In this document: positions 8,362 to 16,973 of the stretch, in pieces
Layout of the letters: each line of letters opens with the position of its first letter
Numbering within the stretch: position 1 is the stretch's first letter
Origin: Aquitalea magnusonii
GTDB lineage: Bacteria > Pseudomonadota > Gammaproteobacteria > Burkholderiales > Chromobacteriaceae
DNA length: 64,000 nt
Assembly (NCBI RefSeq): GCF_002217795.2
Contig: NZ_AP018823.1
Coordinates: 930,001-994,000, forward strand
Reading direction: 5' to 3'
Translations under genes and position numbers: made by a program
Notes under the pieces: model-generated
Told to the model about the DNA's origin: nothing
Databases searched by the model: none
Seen by the model: only the letters and a program-made list of their open reading frames with translations

Positions 8362-9294
8362 ATGGCCATTCTCGTTATCGCTGAACACGACAACCAGAGC
8401 CTGAAAGCAGGCACCCTGAATACCGTAACTGCCGCTGCCAAGCTGGGCGAAGTACACGTACTGGTGGCCGGTCACAACGCCGCTGCCGCTGCCGATGCGG
8501 CCAAGAGCGTGGCCGGTGTGGCCAAGGTACTGCTGGCTGATGCCGCCCAGTACGCGCACGGCCTGGCCGAATCGCTGTCTGCCCTGGTGGTGGAAGTGGC
8601 CAAGGGCTACAGCCATGTACTGGCTCCGGCCAGCTCCTTTGGCAAGAACCTGCTGCCGCGCGTGGCTGCCTTGCTGGATGTGGCACAGATTTCCGAAATC
8701 ACCGCCATCGAATCCGCTGACACCTTCGTGCGCCCGGTGTATGCCGGCAACGTGCTGGCCACCGTACAGTCGGCAGATGCCATCAAGGTGATCACCGTAC
8801 GTACCACTGCGTTTGACGCAGCAGCTCAGGGCGGCAGTGCCGCCGTGGAAAGCGTTGCCGTGGCTGCTGATCCGCAACTGTCCAGCTTTGTCGGCCAGGA
8901 GCTGACCAAGTCTGACCGTCCGGAACTGGGCGCTGCCAAGATCATCGTATCCGGTGGTCGTGCGCTGGGCTCGGAAGAGCAGTTCAAGTCCGTGATCGAG
9001 CCGCTGGCTGACAAGCTGGGTGCTGCCGTGGGTGCTTCCCGCGCTGCGGTTGACGCCGGCTACGCACCGAACGACTACCAGGTTGGCCAGACCGGCAAGG
9101 TGGTTGCGCCGCAACTGTACTTCGCCGTGGGCATTTCCGGTGCCATCCAGCATCTGGCCGGCATGAAGGACTCCAAGGTGATCGTAGCGATCAACAAGGA
9201 CGAAGAAGCGCCGATCTTCCAGGTAGCCGATTACGGCATCGTCGGTGACCTGTTCACCGTGGTGCCGGAACTGCTGGTGGAATTATCCAGATAA
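8362..9294 (+). CDS. etfA: Electron transfer flavoprotein alpha subunit
   Basis: This 310-residue EtfA has an N-terminal alpha/beta domain ([20 protein letters not shown]) and the strongly conserved C-terminal FAD domain: [35 protein letters not shown], and [20 protein letters not shown] at the usual positions, ending with [16 protein letters not shown]. It partners the EtfB product encoded three bases upstream and is certainly co-transcribed with it. The pair lies just upstream of two acyl-CoA dehydrogenase genes, which would be its natural electron donors. A strong hairpin follows the stop codon, so the acyl-CoA dehydrogenase genes may form a separate transcription unit. Confidence 0.95.
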   Translation: MAILVIAEHDNQSLKAGTLNTVTAAAKLGEVHVLVAGHNAAAAADAAKSVAGVAKVLLADAAQYAHGLAESLSALVVEVAKGYSHVLAPASSFGKNLLPRVAALLDVAQISEITAIESADTFVRPVYAGNVLATVQSADAIKVITVRTTAFDAAAQGGSAAVESVAVAADPQLSSFVGQELTKSDRPELGAAKIIVSGGRALGSEEQFKSVIEPLADKLGAAVGASRAAVDAGYAPNDYQVGQTGKVVAPQLYFAVGISGAIQHLAGMKDSKVIVAINKDEEAPIFQVADYGIVGDLFTVVPELLVELSR

Positions 9295-9305
9295 GCCATT
9301 CTCCC

Positions 9306-9343
9306 CTGCACGGGTGTCAGTCACACGTCTGACGCCTGTGCAG
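9306..9343 (+). terminator. Strong hairpin after etfA (likely terminator)
   Basis: The arms CTGCACGGGTGTCAG and CTGACGCCTGTGCAG pair over about 14 bases with one bulge and a short loop, starting 12 bases after the etfA stop. There is no T-run behind it, so it may act as a processing or attenuating structure and not a standard intrinsic terminator. Confidence 0.5.
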
Positions 9344-9648
9344 CAAACGTATCCAAAATTGAGCCTAAGTCCCCGTCTCTCCTCCTGTTCGGTCAGCAAC
9401 CGTTCTGACCAGCGCCTCCCATCCACTGATTCAAGCGCCTGATTCAAACCTGCAGCATGAGAAGGCCGCAACCAGCTACCTGCGCTCAGGTATCAGGCAC
9501 TGCTGCTGTCCTGGTTGTCTCCAGTCATGTTGGCGATTGTCCGGCAAAAAAGATTTTATGACCGTGACCGCTATACGGAGTGAAGGGACTTCCTTGTTAA
9601 GTTGATGACACGTAGTTGACATCAAAACAAAACAAGGAGGAGGGAACG
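9344..9648. other. Intergenic region before the acyl-CoA dehydrogenase genes
   Basis: About 300 bases without a gene. They should contain the promoter of the 9649-14557 operon. The only clear signal is the strong GGAGGAGG ribosome-binding site just before ATG 9649. I could not identify a confident -35/-10 pair or operator. Confidence 0.4.
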
Positions 9649-10779
9649 ATGACCATCGAGATGGAAGATGTCGACGGCTTGCTGGCTGAGGTCGCCATCT
9701 TTGCCCGGGAACGGATTGCTCCGGCATCTGAACGCCCAGAAACACCTGTCAGTCTGGATATTCTGCTCGCGCTGAGTAATGAAGCAAGCGAGATGGGTCT
9801 GCTGCCGCTTGCTCAGGAAGAGCCCGGTTTTTCACTGTGGGAGGATGTCACGGGCAGTGGGGCAATGGCTTTCAATATGGGCTTGTTGCGCCACGTGGGC
9901 CGTGCAAATGCGGGCCTTGCCTTTGCCTGGCACCGTTATGCGCTGGCCCGGCATGTGATGTCTGCTCTGGGAATCCGGACGGAGAAGGCGACGGTGCTTG
10001 ATACCACGCTGCTAAGTACCGGGCATTATGGCTTGGCGCAAGCCAGTCTTGGCCAGTACCTGGCGGGTGAGTGCTCCGGAGAGGACAAACCCAAGCTGCA
10101 AGACTGGCTGGACCGCCAAAGCAAGTCCGGCGTGCTGACCGCAGTGCCGGTGTGGCAGTCGGTATTGTGGCCGGTGTGGCAGGAAGGGCGGATTGGATGG
10201 CAGCTGGCACCGCGCAGCCGGATGCAGGTGGAGACATTGTCCTCTCAGCATGGCTTTGATGACCTGAGCAGCTTTCGGGTTCAGCTGGAGCCGATGGCGG
10301 ATGTGCCGGTACACGAGGTGCCAAGAGATGACGGGATGTTCTACGCCCGTGTGTTGATGCTTGACATGCTGGGTCTGCTGGCCATCGGTGCGGGTGCATT
10401 GGCGCGTGCGCAGGATATGACTGTCGATTTCACCAGCGTCCGTCGTCAAGGCGGGAAAGTCATTGGCGGGCATGCCGCCGTCCAGCAGATGCTGGGTGAG
10501 CTGGAGATGGCGGTGCAACAGGCTGATGCCGGTATCCAGCGGCTGTCACGCCCGCTGGATAGGCTATCCATACGGGAAGTGGCAAGCGCCCGCGCCACAA
10601 CGCATGCCTTGCTCTGTCACGCGGCCAACCAGGCGGTTCAGGCGCATGGTGGTCTTGGTTATATGCGCGATCTGGGTGCTGAAAAAATCGTGCGTGACCA
10701 GAACATGTTGAAGTTGCAAGCAGGAGGCACCCGTGAGCTGCCGCTGTTGCTGGCAGGGCTGGGTGAGGTACAAGCATGA
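9649..10779 (+). CDS. Acyl-CoA dehydrogenase-like subunit lacking the catalytic glutamate
   Basis: This 376-residue protein starts at ATG 9649 behind a near-ideal GGAGGAGG site. The C-terminal helical domain is clearly of the acyl-CoA dehydrogenase (ACAD) family (AVQAHGGLGYMRDLGAEKIVRD at about 329-350). The family's catalytic EGT block is LQAGGT here (356-361), so the base that abstracts the alpha proton is replaced by glycine at about 359. The central beta domain is also divergent and has no ITEP-GSD flavin/substrate motif. It overlaps the next gene, a complete ACAD, by four bases (ATGA). I infer a non-catalytic structural subunit of a heteromeric dehydrogenase, as known for actinobacterial steroid-degrading FadE heterotetramers. 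Confidence 0.7.
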   Translation: MTIEMEDVDGLLAEVAIFARERIAPASERPETPVSLDILLALSNEASEMGLLPLAQEEPGFSLWEDVTGSGAMAFNMGLLRHVGRANAGLAFAWHRYALARHVMSALGIRTEKATVLDTTLLSTGHYGLAQASLGQYLAGECSGEDKPKLQDWLDRQSKSGVLTAVPVWQSVLWPVWQEGRIGWQLAPRSRMQVETLSSQHGFDDLSSFRVQLEPMADVPVHEVPRDDGMFYARVLMLDMLGLLAIGAGALARAQDMTVDFTSVRRQGGKVIGGHAAVQQMLGELEMAVQQADAGIQRLSRPLDRLSIREVASARATTHALLCHAANQAVQAHGGLGYMRDLGAEKIVRDQNMLKLQAGGTRELPLLLAGLGEVQA

Positions 10780-12149
10780 CACGCATTGCTCATCTTGATG
10801 GCCATTTGCCGTTTGATCACCTGCTGTCTCCCCAACTGCACTATCGCAATCTGCCTTTGCTGACACGGCTGGTCAGCAATAGCCCGCTGCCGGATTTGTG
10901 GGAAACCGATTTCTCACGCCTTCCGGGTGGGTTAGCCCGCCTGCGCTTGAAGGCAAGACGTTTTGCCGAACAGCATCTGCTGCCACTTTCGGCCGAGATC
11001 GACCGCGCACCGCACCTGGCCGCCGGGGAATGCCATCCTGCCGTGCAGGCGTTACTGGTTGACGCCGGTAAAGAGGGCTGGCTGAGTTATTTCCTGCCCG
11101 CGCCGTTGGGGAGCCTGCCTTGGGCGGCGACTACCAGGCCACCCATCTGGGCTTGCAGTCTGGTGGTAGAAGAGTTCAGCCGGGCTTGTGGCGGCCTCAT
11201 GCTGCTGCTGTCCGCCCACCACTTGGGCTGCATGCCCTTGCTGCTCTCCGGCAATATCAAGACCATCATGCGCGAGCTGTTACCGATTTATCGCAGCAAC
11301 CTGCGAGGCGAGCCGCATCTTGTCGCCTTTGCCATTACCGAGCCGCAGGCCGGCTCTGATGTGGAAGAAGGTCATGGTGCCGAGCAGTACAAGCCCGGTG
11401 TGGTGGCCACCCCGACCGAGGGCGGATATTTGCTCAATGGCCGCAAGTGTTATATCAGCGGCGGAGACCTTGCCAAGAGCATGACGGTGTTTGCAGCGCT
11501 GAAAGGCGAGGGGATGGAGTCCTGGACATGCTTCCATGTCGACAGTCACAGCGCGGGCGTTGCGGTACCCCGTACCGAACTGAAAATGGGCATGCGGGCG
11601 TCCGGTGCTGCCGAGGTGGAGTTTGTAAACGTGTTTGTTCCTCACCACCGTGTCATCGGAGGGCTGCGCCAGGGGTGGCTGATCAACCGGGCTACGCTCA
11701 ATACCTCGCGGATTCCGGTGGCGTCCATGGGCGTGGGTTTTGCCCGTGCCGCAACGGAAACTGCCATCCGGTTTGCCCGACAGTACACGCTGGCAGGCAA
11801 ACCCCTGATCCATTACCAGGATGTACAGCTGCATCTGGCCAGCATGGTGGCCGAAACCCGGACCATGCGCAGCCTGGTGTGGCAGGAGGCGCGACATGCA
11901 TGGCAACCCAGGCAGCTCCATGCCTCGCTTTGCAAGTTCCATGTCACTGATCGCGCGCAGCATGTCTGCGAAATGGCCATGGATCTTCTGGCCGACCATG
12001 GCGGTCTGCACGACCAGCGTGTGGAGCAGATATTCCGTGATGTGCGCCTGACCCGGATTTTTGAAGGGACAAACCAGATCAACCGCCTGTCACTCATTGA
12101 AGACTGGCAGGGTCATCTTCTGGATGACCGATTTACCGTAGGGGTGTAA
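10776..12149 (+). CDS. Acyl-CoA dehydrogenase, catalytic subunit
   Basis: This 457-residue ACAD has all family landmarks: AFAITEPQAGSD at 184-195 (flavin and substrate contact), CYISGG at 225-230, DHGGLHD near 408 and the active-site IFEGTNQIN with Glu430 as the likely catalytic base. It would oxidise an acyl-CoA to the 2-enoyl-CoA and hand electrons to ETF, whose genes lie just upstream. The N-terminus is about 60-70 residues longer than in short-chain enzymes. It overlaps the preceding ACAD-like gene by four bases and is followed two bases later by the decarboxylase-family gene, so the genes are co-translated. The substrate cannot be told from sequence. Confidence 0.85.
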   Translation: MTRIAHLDGHLPFDHLLSPQLHYRNLPLLTRLVSNSPLPDLWETDFSRLPGGLARLRLKARRFAEQHLLPLSAEIDRAPHLAAGECHPAVQALLVDAGKEGWLSYFLPAPLGSLPWAATTRPPIWACSLVVEEFSRACGGLMLLLSAHHLGCMPLLLSGNIKTIMRELLPIYRSNLRGEPHLVAFAITEPQAGSDVEEGHGAEQYKPGVVATPTEGGYLLNGRKCYISGGDLAKSMTVFAALKGEGMESWTCFHVDSHSAGVAVPRTELKMGMRASGAAEVEFVNVFVPHHRVIGGLRQGWLINRATLNTSRIPVASMGVGFARAATETAIRFARQYTLAGKPLIHYQDVQLHLASMVAETRTMRSLVWQEARHAWQPRQLHASLCKFHVTDRAQHVCEMAMDLLADHGGLHDQRVEQIFRDVRLTRIFEGTNQINRLSLIEDWQGHLLDDRFTVGV

Positions 12150-12151
12150 GC

Positions 12152-12931
12152 ATGAAACCTTGGGATAGTGATGCGTTTTTCCAATATCCGAGAAACACCG
12201 TTTCCACCTCGGAAGGCGAAGTGGAAATGCCCATCCTCTACTACGACAGTTCCCAGTGCATGGCTTTCTTCTGGGTTGACTGCGCGCGTGCACAAAGCTT
12301 GTTGAGCGAGGGACTGGATGTCGTCCGTTTTGGCCGCAAGGCACTGGCGGTATTGGCGTTTTATCAATACCGAACCACCTCCATCGGCAGTTACAACGAG
12401 GTAGGTACCGCCATTGCATGCGTGCCAAAGGGAAGCCGGCAACCGGCAAGGCCACTGCTTTCCTTGTTCAAGGGGGTGGACAAGGGGATTGTCGGTTTCA
12501 ATGTGATTGACCTGCCGGTCACCACCCCGGCGGCTTGTGCGGCCGGCCGCGATATCTGGGGCTATCCGAAGTTTGTGACACCGATTGATTTCTCGCTGCA
12601 ACAGGGACAGTTCCACGGTGCGGTGCATGATCCTGCGGGTGGTAGTCCGCTATGCAGCCTGTCCGGCAAGATTGGTCTCGGGGTAACTGCCCCTTTGATC
12701 AATCTTATTCTCTACTCCGCACACCATGGCCAAATGCTGCGAACCCTGGTCAATATCCGTGCCAAAGGGCCAATGTGTCTGCCAGGCTCGGTCCGCATGC
12801 ACATTGGCCGCACTAACCATCGCATGGCGGAGAACCTGCGTGTACTGGGACTGCAGGATGCACGGCCAGCCTTCATTGCACACACTGACGGCTTGCAATT
12901 GCGTCTGAACGCCGGAGCAGCACTGCCATGA
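12152..12931 (+). CDS. Acetoacetate decarboxylase family protein
   Basis: This 259-residue protein is of the acetoacetate decarboxylase (ADC) superfamily. The conserved block RDIWGYPKFVTPIDF at about 133-147 contains Lys140 in the position of the Schiff-base lysine, and the N-terminus (YPRNTVSTSEGEVEMPILYYD) and VGTAIACVP strand fit the family cone fold. Members decarboxylate beta-keto acids, but many ADC-like proteins catalyse aldol or dehydration chemistry instead. It lies two bases after the acyl-CoA dehydrogenase and overlaps a small downstream ORF. Within this operon it may process a beta-keto or branched product of the dehydrogenase step; that is inference. Confidence 0.75.
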   Translation: MKPWDSDAFFQYPRNTVSTSEGEVEMPILYYDSSQCMAFFWVDCARAQSLLSEGLDVVRFGRKALAVLAFYQYRTTSIGSYNEVGTAIACVPKGSRQPARPLLSLFKGVDKGIVGFNVIDLPVTTPAACAAGRDIWGYPKFVTPIDFSLQQGQFHGAVHDPAGGSPLCSLSGKIGLGVTAPLINLILYSAHHGQMLRTLVNIRAKGPMCLPGSVRMHIGRTNHRMAENLRVLGLQDARPAFIAHTDGLQLRLNAGAALP

Positions 12932-13104
12932 GCAACTCGTGCCTGAGTTTGATGGGGGCCGCCAACACGACTTCAGTCCTCTTGGCGGGCTGTTTGCTGG
13001 CAAACATGAGGCCGAATGATCCATCTGTTTGTTATCTACTTTCGGGGCATCCGGCAGCATCGCCAGTGAGCTTACGCGCAAAGGGAAAACAGCATGAAGC
13101 GTGA
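12928..13104 (+). CDS. Small ORF, 58 aa, coupled between decarboxylase and aldehyde dehydrogenase
   Basis: ATG 12928 overlaps the TGA of the decarboxylase-family gene in an ATGA arrangement, and the frame stays open for 58 codons to a TGA at 13102-13104, eleven bases inside the aldehyde dehydrogenase gene. The peptide has one modest hydrophobic stretch (SVLLAGCLLANM) and no family I recognise. It may be a real small protein or a coupling ORF that keeps ribosomes moving across the 162-base gap. A chance frame is also possible, because no separate ribosome-binding site is visible. Confidence 0.3.
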   Translation: MSNSCLSLMGAANTTSVLLAGCLLANMRPNDPSVCYLLSGHPAASPVSLRAKGKQHEA

Positions 13105-14557
13105 TGATGTCGATTTTGCCTCCCGAAGCGATGTGGGATGCTGGCTACAAGGCATTTTTGCTGCCCAGCAGGCCGCCTTTGAAGCCGATCCTTGTCCCAA
13201 TGCCAGGGTGCGCCGGTCCAGACTGGGCCTGCTCAAGCGGCAGCTCGGTCGTTACCAGGATGTGCTGGTTGAGGCGATGAATGCCGATTTTGGCTGCCGT
13301 TCCGCTACGGAGTCGAAGCTGTTTGACCTTCTGGGTTCCACGCTGGAGCTGAACCATCTGATCTCCCATGTTGGTCGCTGGATGAAACCGTCACGGCGTT
13401 CGACCGAATTGTTGTTCAAGAGCAATGTCTTGCAGGTGATATATCAACCCAAGGGGGTGGTTGGCATCATCGTGCCCTGGAATTTTCCGATCTACCTGGC
13501 GCTAGGCCCTCTGGCGGCAGCACTGGCTGCGGGAAACAGGGTAATGCTGAAAATGCCGGAGGCCGCCGCTAAAACAGGCAGGGTGCTGGCGCGCATGCTG
13601 GAAGAAGTGTTTGCTGAGGACGAAGTGGTGGTGGTGTTTGAAAAACTGCCTGACTACGAGTTGTTCACCTCACTGCCTTTCAATCACATCGTGTTTACCG
13701 GCTCGCCTGCAGTAGGTAAGGCCATCATGCGGGCGGCGGCAGATAACCTCATCCCGGTTACCCTGGAACTTGGTGGCAAGTCACCCGCAGTGGTAGGGGG
13801 GGACTACCCTATTGAGGATGCAGCCAGACGCATCGTGCATGGCAAAACCAGCAATGCCGGACAGATTTGCGTGGCACCAGACTATGCACTGGTACCTCGG
13901 GCTCGTATGGATGCCTTTATCACCACGGCGCGACAGAGCTTTGCAACCATGGTCGGCAGTAGTTATGCCAGCAACCGTAACTACACCTCCATCATCAATG
14001 AACGCCAGTTCCAGCGCCTGCAGGACATGCTGGCCGATGCTCGTGCCAAGGGGGCAACCGTCATCCCCTGTGCGCCCTGTGATGTCGATGACCCGAGGCG
14101 GCGCATGCCCTTGCACATTGTGCTTAACTGCAGTGCCGACATGCGGGTGATGCAGGAGGAACTGTTCGGTCCCATTCTTCCGGTGCTGGGTTACGACTCC
14201 ATGGATGAGGTGTTGCGCTATTTGTCCAAGCGCCCGCGTCCACTGGCGCTGTATTGCTTCTCACACGACAGGCAGGAGCAGAACATCCTGCTGGCCGGCA
14301 CGCGCTCAGGCGGGGTCACCATTAACGACTGGGGCTGGCATGTGGTGAACCATGATGCGCCCTTCGGTGGCAATGGTAATTCGGGTATGGGTACTTACCA
14401 CGGTATTGAAGGCTTCCGGGAGTTGTCACACGCGCGCACTGTATTCAAGCGGCGGCGATTCTTTCCGACACAGCTCTTTCACCCTCCCTATGCATCATGG
14501 GTGCAAAAGCTGACGCTGCGGTATTTCCTGGGTAAAGCAGACCCGCTTTTGAAGTGA
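13094..14557 (+). CDS. NAD(P)-dependent aldehyde dehydrogenase, coniferyl-aldehyde type
   Basis: This 487-residue protein has the full aldehyde dehydrogenase set: PWNFP with Asn130, LKMPEAA with Lys153 for cofactor, FTGSPAVGK at 201-209, LELGGKSP with general-base Glu225, and NAGQICVAPDY with nucleophile Cys259. Length and the C-terminal FGGNGNSGMGTYHGIEGF segment match the coniferyl-aldehyde dehydrogenase subgroup, which oxidises aromatic and long-chain aldehydes to acids. It is the last intact gene of the operon that starts at 9649. The start ATG lies inside the small overlapping ORF; a weak AAGGGAAAA site precedes it. The true substrate is unknown. Confidence 0.85.
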   Translation: MKRDDVDFASRSDVGCWLQGIFAAQQAAFEADPCPNARVRRSRLGLLKRQLGRYQDVLVEAMNADFGCRSATESKLFDLLGSTLELNHLISHVGRWMKPSRRSTELLFKSNVLQVIYQPKGVVGIIVPWNFPIYLALGPLAAALAAGNRVMLKMPEAAAKTGRVLARMLEEVFAEDEVVVVFEKLPDYELFTSLPFNHIVFTGSPAVGKAIMRAAADNLIPVTLELGGKSPAVVGGDYPIEDAARRIVHGKTSNAGQICVAPDYALVPRARMDAFITTARQSFATMVGSSYASNRNYTSIINERQFQRLQDMLADARAKGATVIPCAPCDVDDPRRRMPLHIVLNCSADMRVMQEELFGPILPVLGYDSMDEVLRYLSKRPRPLALYCFSHDRQEQNILLAGTRSGGVTINDWGWHVVNHDAPFGGNGNSGMGTYHGIEGFRELSHARTVFKRRRFFPTQLFHPPYASWVQKLTLRYFLGKADPLLK

Positions 14558-14580
14558 CAAGCCAAGGTCGATACCGGGAT

Positions 14581-15071
14581 GGTGGCCTGTCCTGCTGTCC
14601 TCGGAGAGCGGGACAGACCAGTCATGGCGGCTTCAATTTCAGTGACCAGTCCATGTCAGTCAAAACCCGGCTGGAAGAGATGCGGTTCCATAACACCGGG
14701 CTGTACAACCTGGACGGCAAGGGGGCATTCCCCGAGGGCAATCGCGGGGTATACGAGCTGACCGGCCTGGTTGAGGATATGGGCAAGTTCCGCGCCCCCA
14801 GCCTGCGCAATATCGCCGTTACCGCGCCTTACATGCATGACGGCAGCCTGCCGGATTTACCCGCGTGCTGGCTTTCTATGCCGCCGGTGGCCGCAGGATT
14901 GCATATGGAAAATACCAGGGCGATGGCAGGTTGAATCCCTACAAGAGCGAGCTGATCGGCAATATCGAACTGAGCCGGCAGGAGCAGCAGAACATCATTG
15001 CGTTTCTGGGTACGCTGACCGACCAGCAGTTTTTGCATGAGCGCGCACTGGCTGACCCTATCCGGCGCTAG
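14581..15071 (+). pseudogene. C-terminal remnant of a di-haem cytochrome c peroxidase (MauG/MbnH type)
   Basis: Recognisable peroxidase sequence begins near HGGFNFSDQ (about 14620) and continues through FHNTGLYNLDGKG, GVYELTG and MGKFRAPSLRNIAVT to APYMHDGSL. At about 14857 the frame breaks; the next frame resumes with VLAFYAAGGRR and runs to the normal C-terminal LSRQEQQNIIAFLGTLTD and a stop at 15071. The N-terminal haem domain is absent, and the CxxCH expected just before GGFNFSD has no cysteines (GQTSH). It is therefore a decayed fragment with at least one frameshift. An intact protein would have been a periplasmic di-haem enzyme, perhaps once part of the upstream oxidation cluster. Confidence 0.7.
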
Positions 15072-15255
15072 TCCTTCATTCCAGGGTGGCCAACATTATG
15101 CAAACCTTCGCCGCGATGGCGGGACGGACTTTGCTGCTTAGGTCTCCAGCTTCGCCGTTGCACCACGGGCGACATCCTCTTCTTCACCAGCGGCGAAGTC
15201 GTCCCCCGCGAGCGAGGGATCACCTTGCCGCACCATTCCCAATCCGGCTCATGCA

Positions 15256-15276
15256 GAATTTCTGATGCAGAAATTC
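15256..15276. repeat. Short inverted repeat between peroxidase remnant and ABC-F gene
   Basis: GAATTTCT (15256-15263) and AGAAATTC (15269-15276) form a perfect 8-base inverted repeat with a 5-base loop, 18 bases past the stop of the minus-strand ABC-F gene. There is no T-run. It could end that transcript or be incidental. Confidence 0.3.
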
Positions 15277-15293
15277 CTGTTGTTCGGCCTTGC

Positions 15294-16973
15294 TTATGCT
15301 GCCGTCTGGCGTTTGCCCGCCGCTTCTTCACGGCGGCGCTTGGCTTCTGCCAGCAGGTAAACCTGGTAGTCGTCCAGGTCGCCGTCAAAGTCGCTGACAC
15401 CGCCGCGCGACACCATCCAGAACTCGTCACACACGGCGCGCAGCAGGGCGCGGTCGTGGCTCACCAGCATCACCGAGCCTTCAAATTCGTTGAGCGCCAC
15501 GCTGAGTGCTTCGCGGGTGGCCAGGTCCAGATGGTTGGTCGGTTCATCCAGCAGCAGCAGGTTGGGGCGCAGCCAGACAATCATGCACAGCACCAGTCGG
15601 GCCTTTTCGCCGCCGCTCATGCTGCCCACCGCCTGCTTGACCATGTCGCCGCTGAAATTGAAGGTGCCAAGGAAGTTGCGCAAGCCCTGCTCGCGGCAGT
15701 CGTTGGCGGGCGGACGCAGCTGGGCTGGCGTTTCCCGCACCAGGCGCAGCATGTGCTGCAGCGGGTCGTCTTCCGGCCGCAATACGTCCAGCTCCTGCTG
15801 CGAGAAGTAGCCGATGCTCAGGCCCTTGCCGCGGATGATTTCGCCGCTGGTGGCTTTCAATGCTTCGGCCACCGTTTTCACCAGCGTGGACTTGCCCTGA
15901 CCGTTGGCCCCCAGGATGCCGATGCGCTGGCCAGCCAGCACCGAGCGGTTCACCCCTTTGACAATCACCGTAGGCGGCGTGTCTGCCGGTGCATCTGCCG
16001 CTGCCGGATAGCCGAATGATGCCTGCGACATGGTCAGCATGGGGTTGGGCAGGCTGCCCGGTTCCTTGAATTCAAACTGGAATTCCGCATCGGCCAATAC
16101 CGGCGCAATCTTCTCCATGCGCTCCAGTGCCTTCACCCGGCTTTGCGCCTGCTTGGCCTTGCTGGCCTTGGCCTTGAAGCGGTCGATGAATTTTTGCAGG
16201 TGGGCCATCTTTTCCTGCTGCTTGGCCTGTGCCGCCTGCTGCAGAATCATCTGTTCGGCACGCATGTCCTCGAACTTGCTGTAGTTGCCGCCGTAGCGCA
16301 CCAGCTTGCCGTGGTCGATATGCAGGGTGACATTGGTGACCGCGTCCAGGAATTCGCGGTCATGGCTGATGACCACCATGGTGCCGCTGTATTGCTTGAG
16401 CCAGGCTTCCAGCCACACCAGTGCGTCCAGGTCCAGGTGGTTGGTGGGTTCGTCCAGCAGCAGCAAGTCGGAAGGGCACATCAGCGCCCGCGCCAATTGC
16501 AGGCGCATGCGCCAGCCGCCGGAGAAGCTGTTCACCGGCTGATCCAGCTCCGCCACGCTGAAACCCAGGCCCAGAATCAGCGCCTGCGCCCGTGCCGGTG
16601 CATCATGTTCGCCGGCATCATTCAGCGCGGTATAGGCGTGCGCCATGCGCATATAGTCTTCACCCGCTTCGGCTTCGGCCACTTCGCGCCGCGCCGCCAG
16701 CAAGGTGAGGTCGCCTTCCACCACGAATTCCGTGGCGCTTTGCGCGGTTTCCGGCATGTCCTGCGCCACTTGCGCCATGCGCCACTGGCTGGGAATGGAA
16801 AAATCGCCACCGTCTTCGTGCAGATTACCGTTGAGCACGGCAAACAGCGATGACTTGCCCGCGCCGTTACGCCCGACAAGGCCGACTTTTTCGCCGGGGT
16901 TGATGCTGACTGTTGCGTTGTCCAGCAAGACTTTGGTGCCGCGACGCAAGGCCACGTTTTTCAGGATGATCAT
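15294..16973 (-). CDS. yheS: ABC-F family ATPase, YheS-like
   Basis: This 559-residue soluble protein has two ABC ATPase domains in tandem and no membrane segment. Domain 1 shows GRNGAGKS (about 34-41), FSGGWRMRLQLARAL and LLLLDEPTNHLDLDAL; domain 2 shows GANGQGKSTL, MSGGEKARL and LLLLDEPTNHLDLATR. Between them lies the charged ABC-F linker (FIDRFKAKASKAKQAQSR). The segments NPMLTMSQASFGY and SISHDRE-type switch match YheS more closely than EttA, Uup or YbiT. ABC-F proteins bind the ribosomal E site and relieve stalled translation. Compared with E. coli YheS (637 residues) the C-terminal coiled coil is missing. No neighbouring gene is obviously linked. Confidence 0.85.
   Translation of the reverse strand: MIILKNVALRRGTKVLLDNATVSINPGEKVGLVGRNGAGKSSLFAVLNGNLHEDGGDFSIPSQWRMAQVAQDMPETAQSATEFVVEGDLTLLAARREVAEAEAGEDYMRMAHAYTALNDAGEHDAPARAQALILGLGFSVAELDQPVNSFSGGWRMRLQLARALMCPSDLLLLDEPTNHLDLDALVWLEAWLKQYSGTMVVISHDREFLDAVTNVTLHIDHGKLVRYGGNYSKFEDMRAEQMILQQAAQAKQQEKMAHLQKFIDRFKAKASKAKQAQSRVKALERMEKIAPVLADAEFQFEFKEPGSLPNPMLTMSQASFGYPAAADAPADTPPTVIVKGVNRSVLAGQRIGILGANGQGKSTLVKTVAEALKATSGEIIRGKGLSIGYFSQQELDVLRPEDDPLQHMLRLVRETPAQLRPPANDCREQGLRNFLGTFNFSGDMVKQAVGSMSGGEKARLVLCMIVWLRPNLLLLDEPTNHLDLATREALSVALNEFEGSVMLVSHDRALLRAVCDEFWMVSRGGVSDFDGDLDDYQVYLLAEAKRRREEAAGKRQTAA

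Noticed and set aside
7618..9153. Long minus-strand reading frame opposite etfBA
   Set aside because: It is the antisense shadow of two highly conserved genes; its translation is rich in Gly, His and Gln with no family pattern or start signal.
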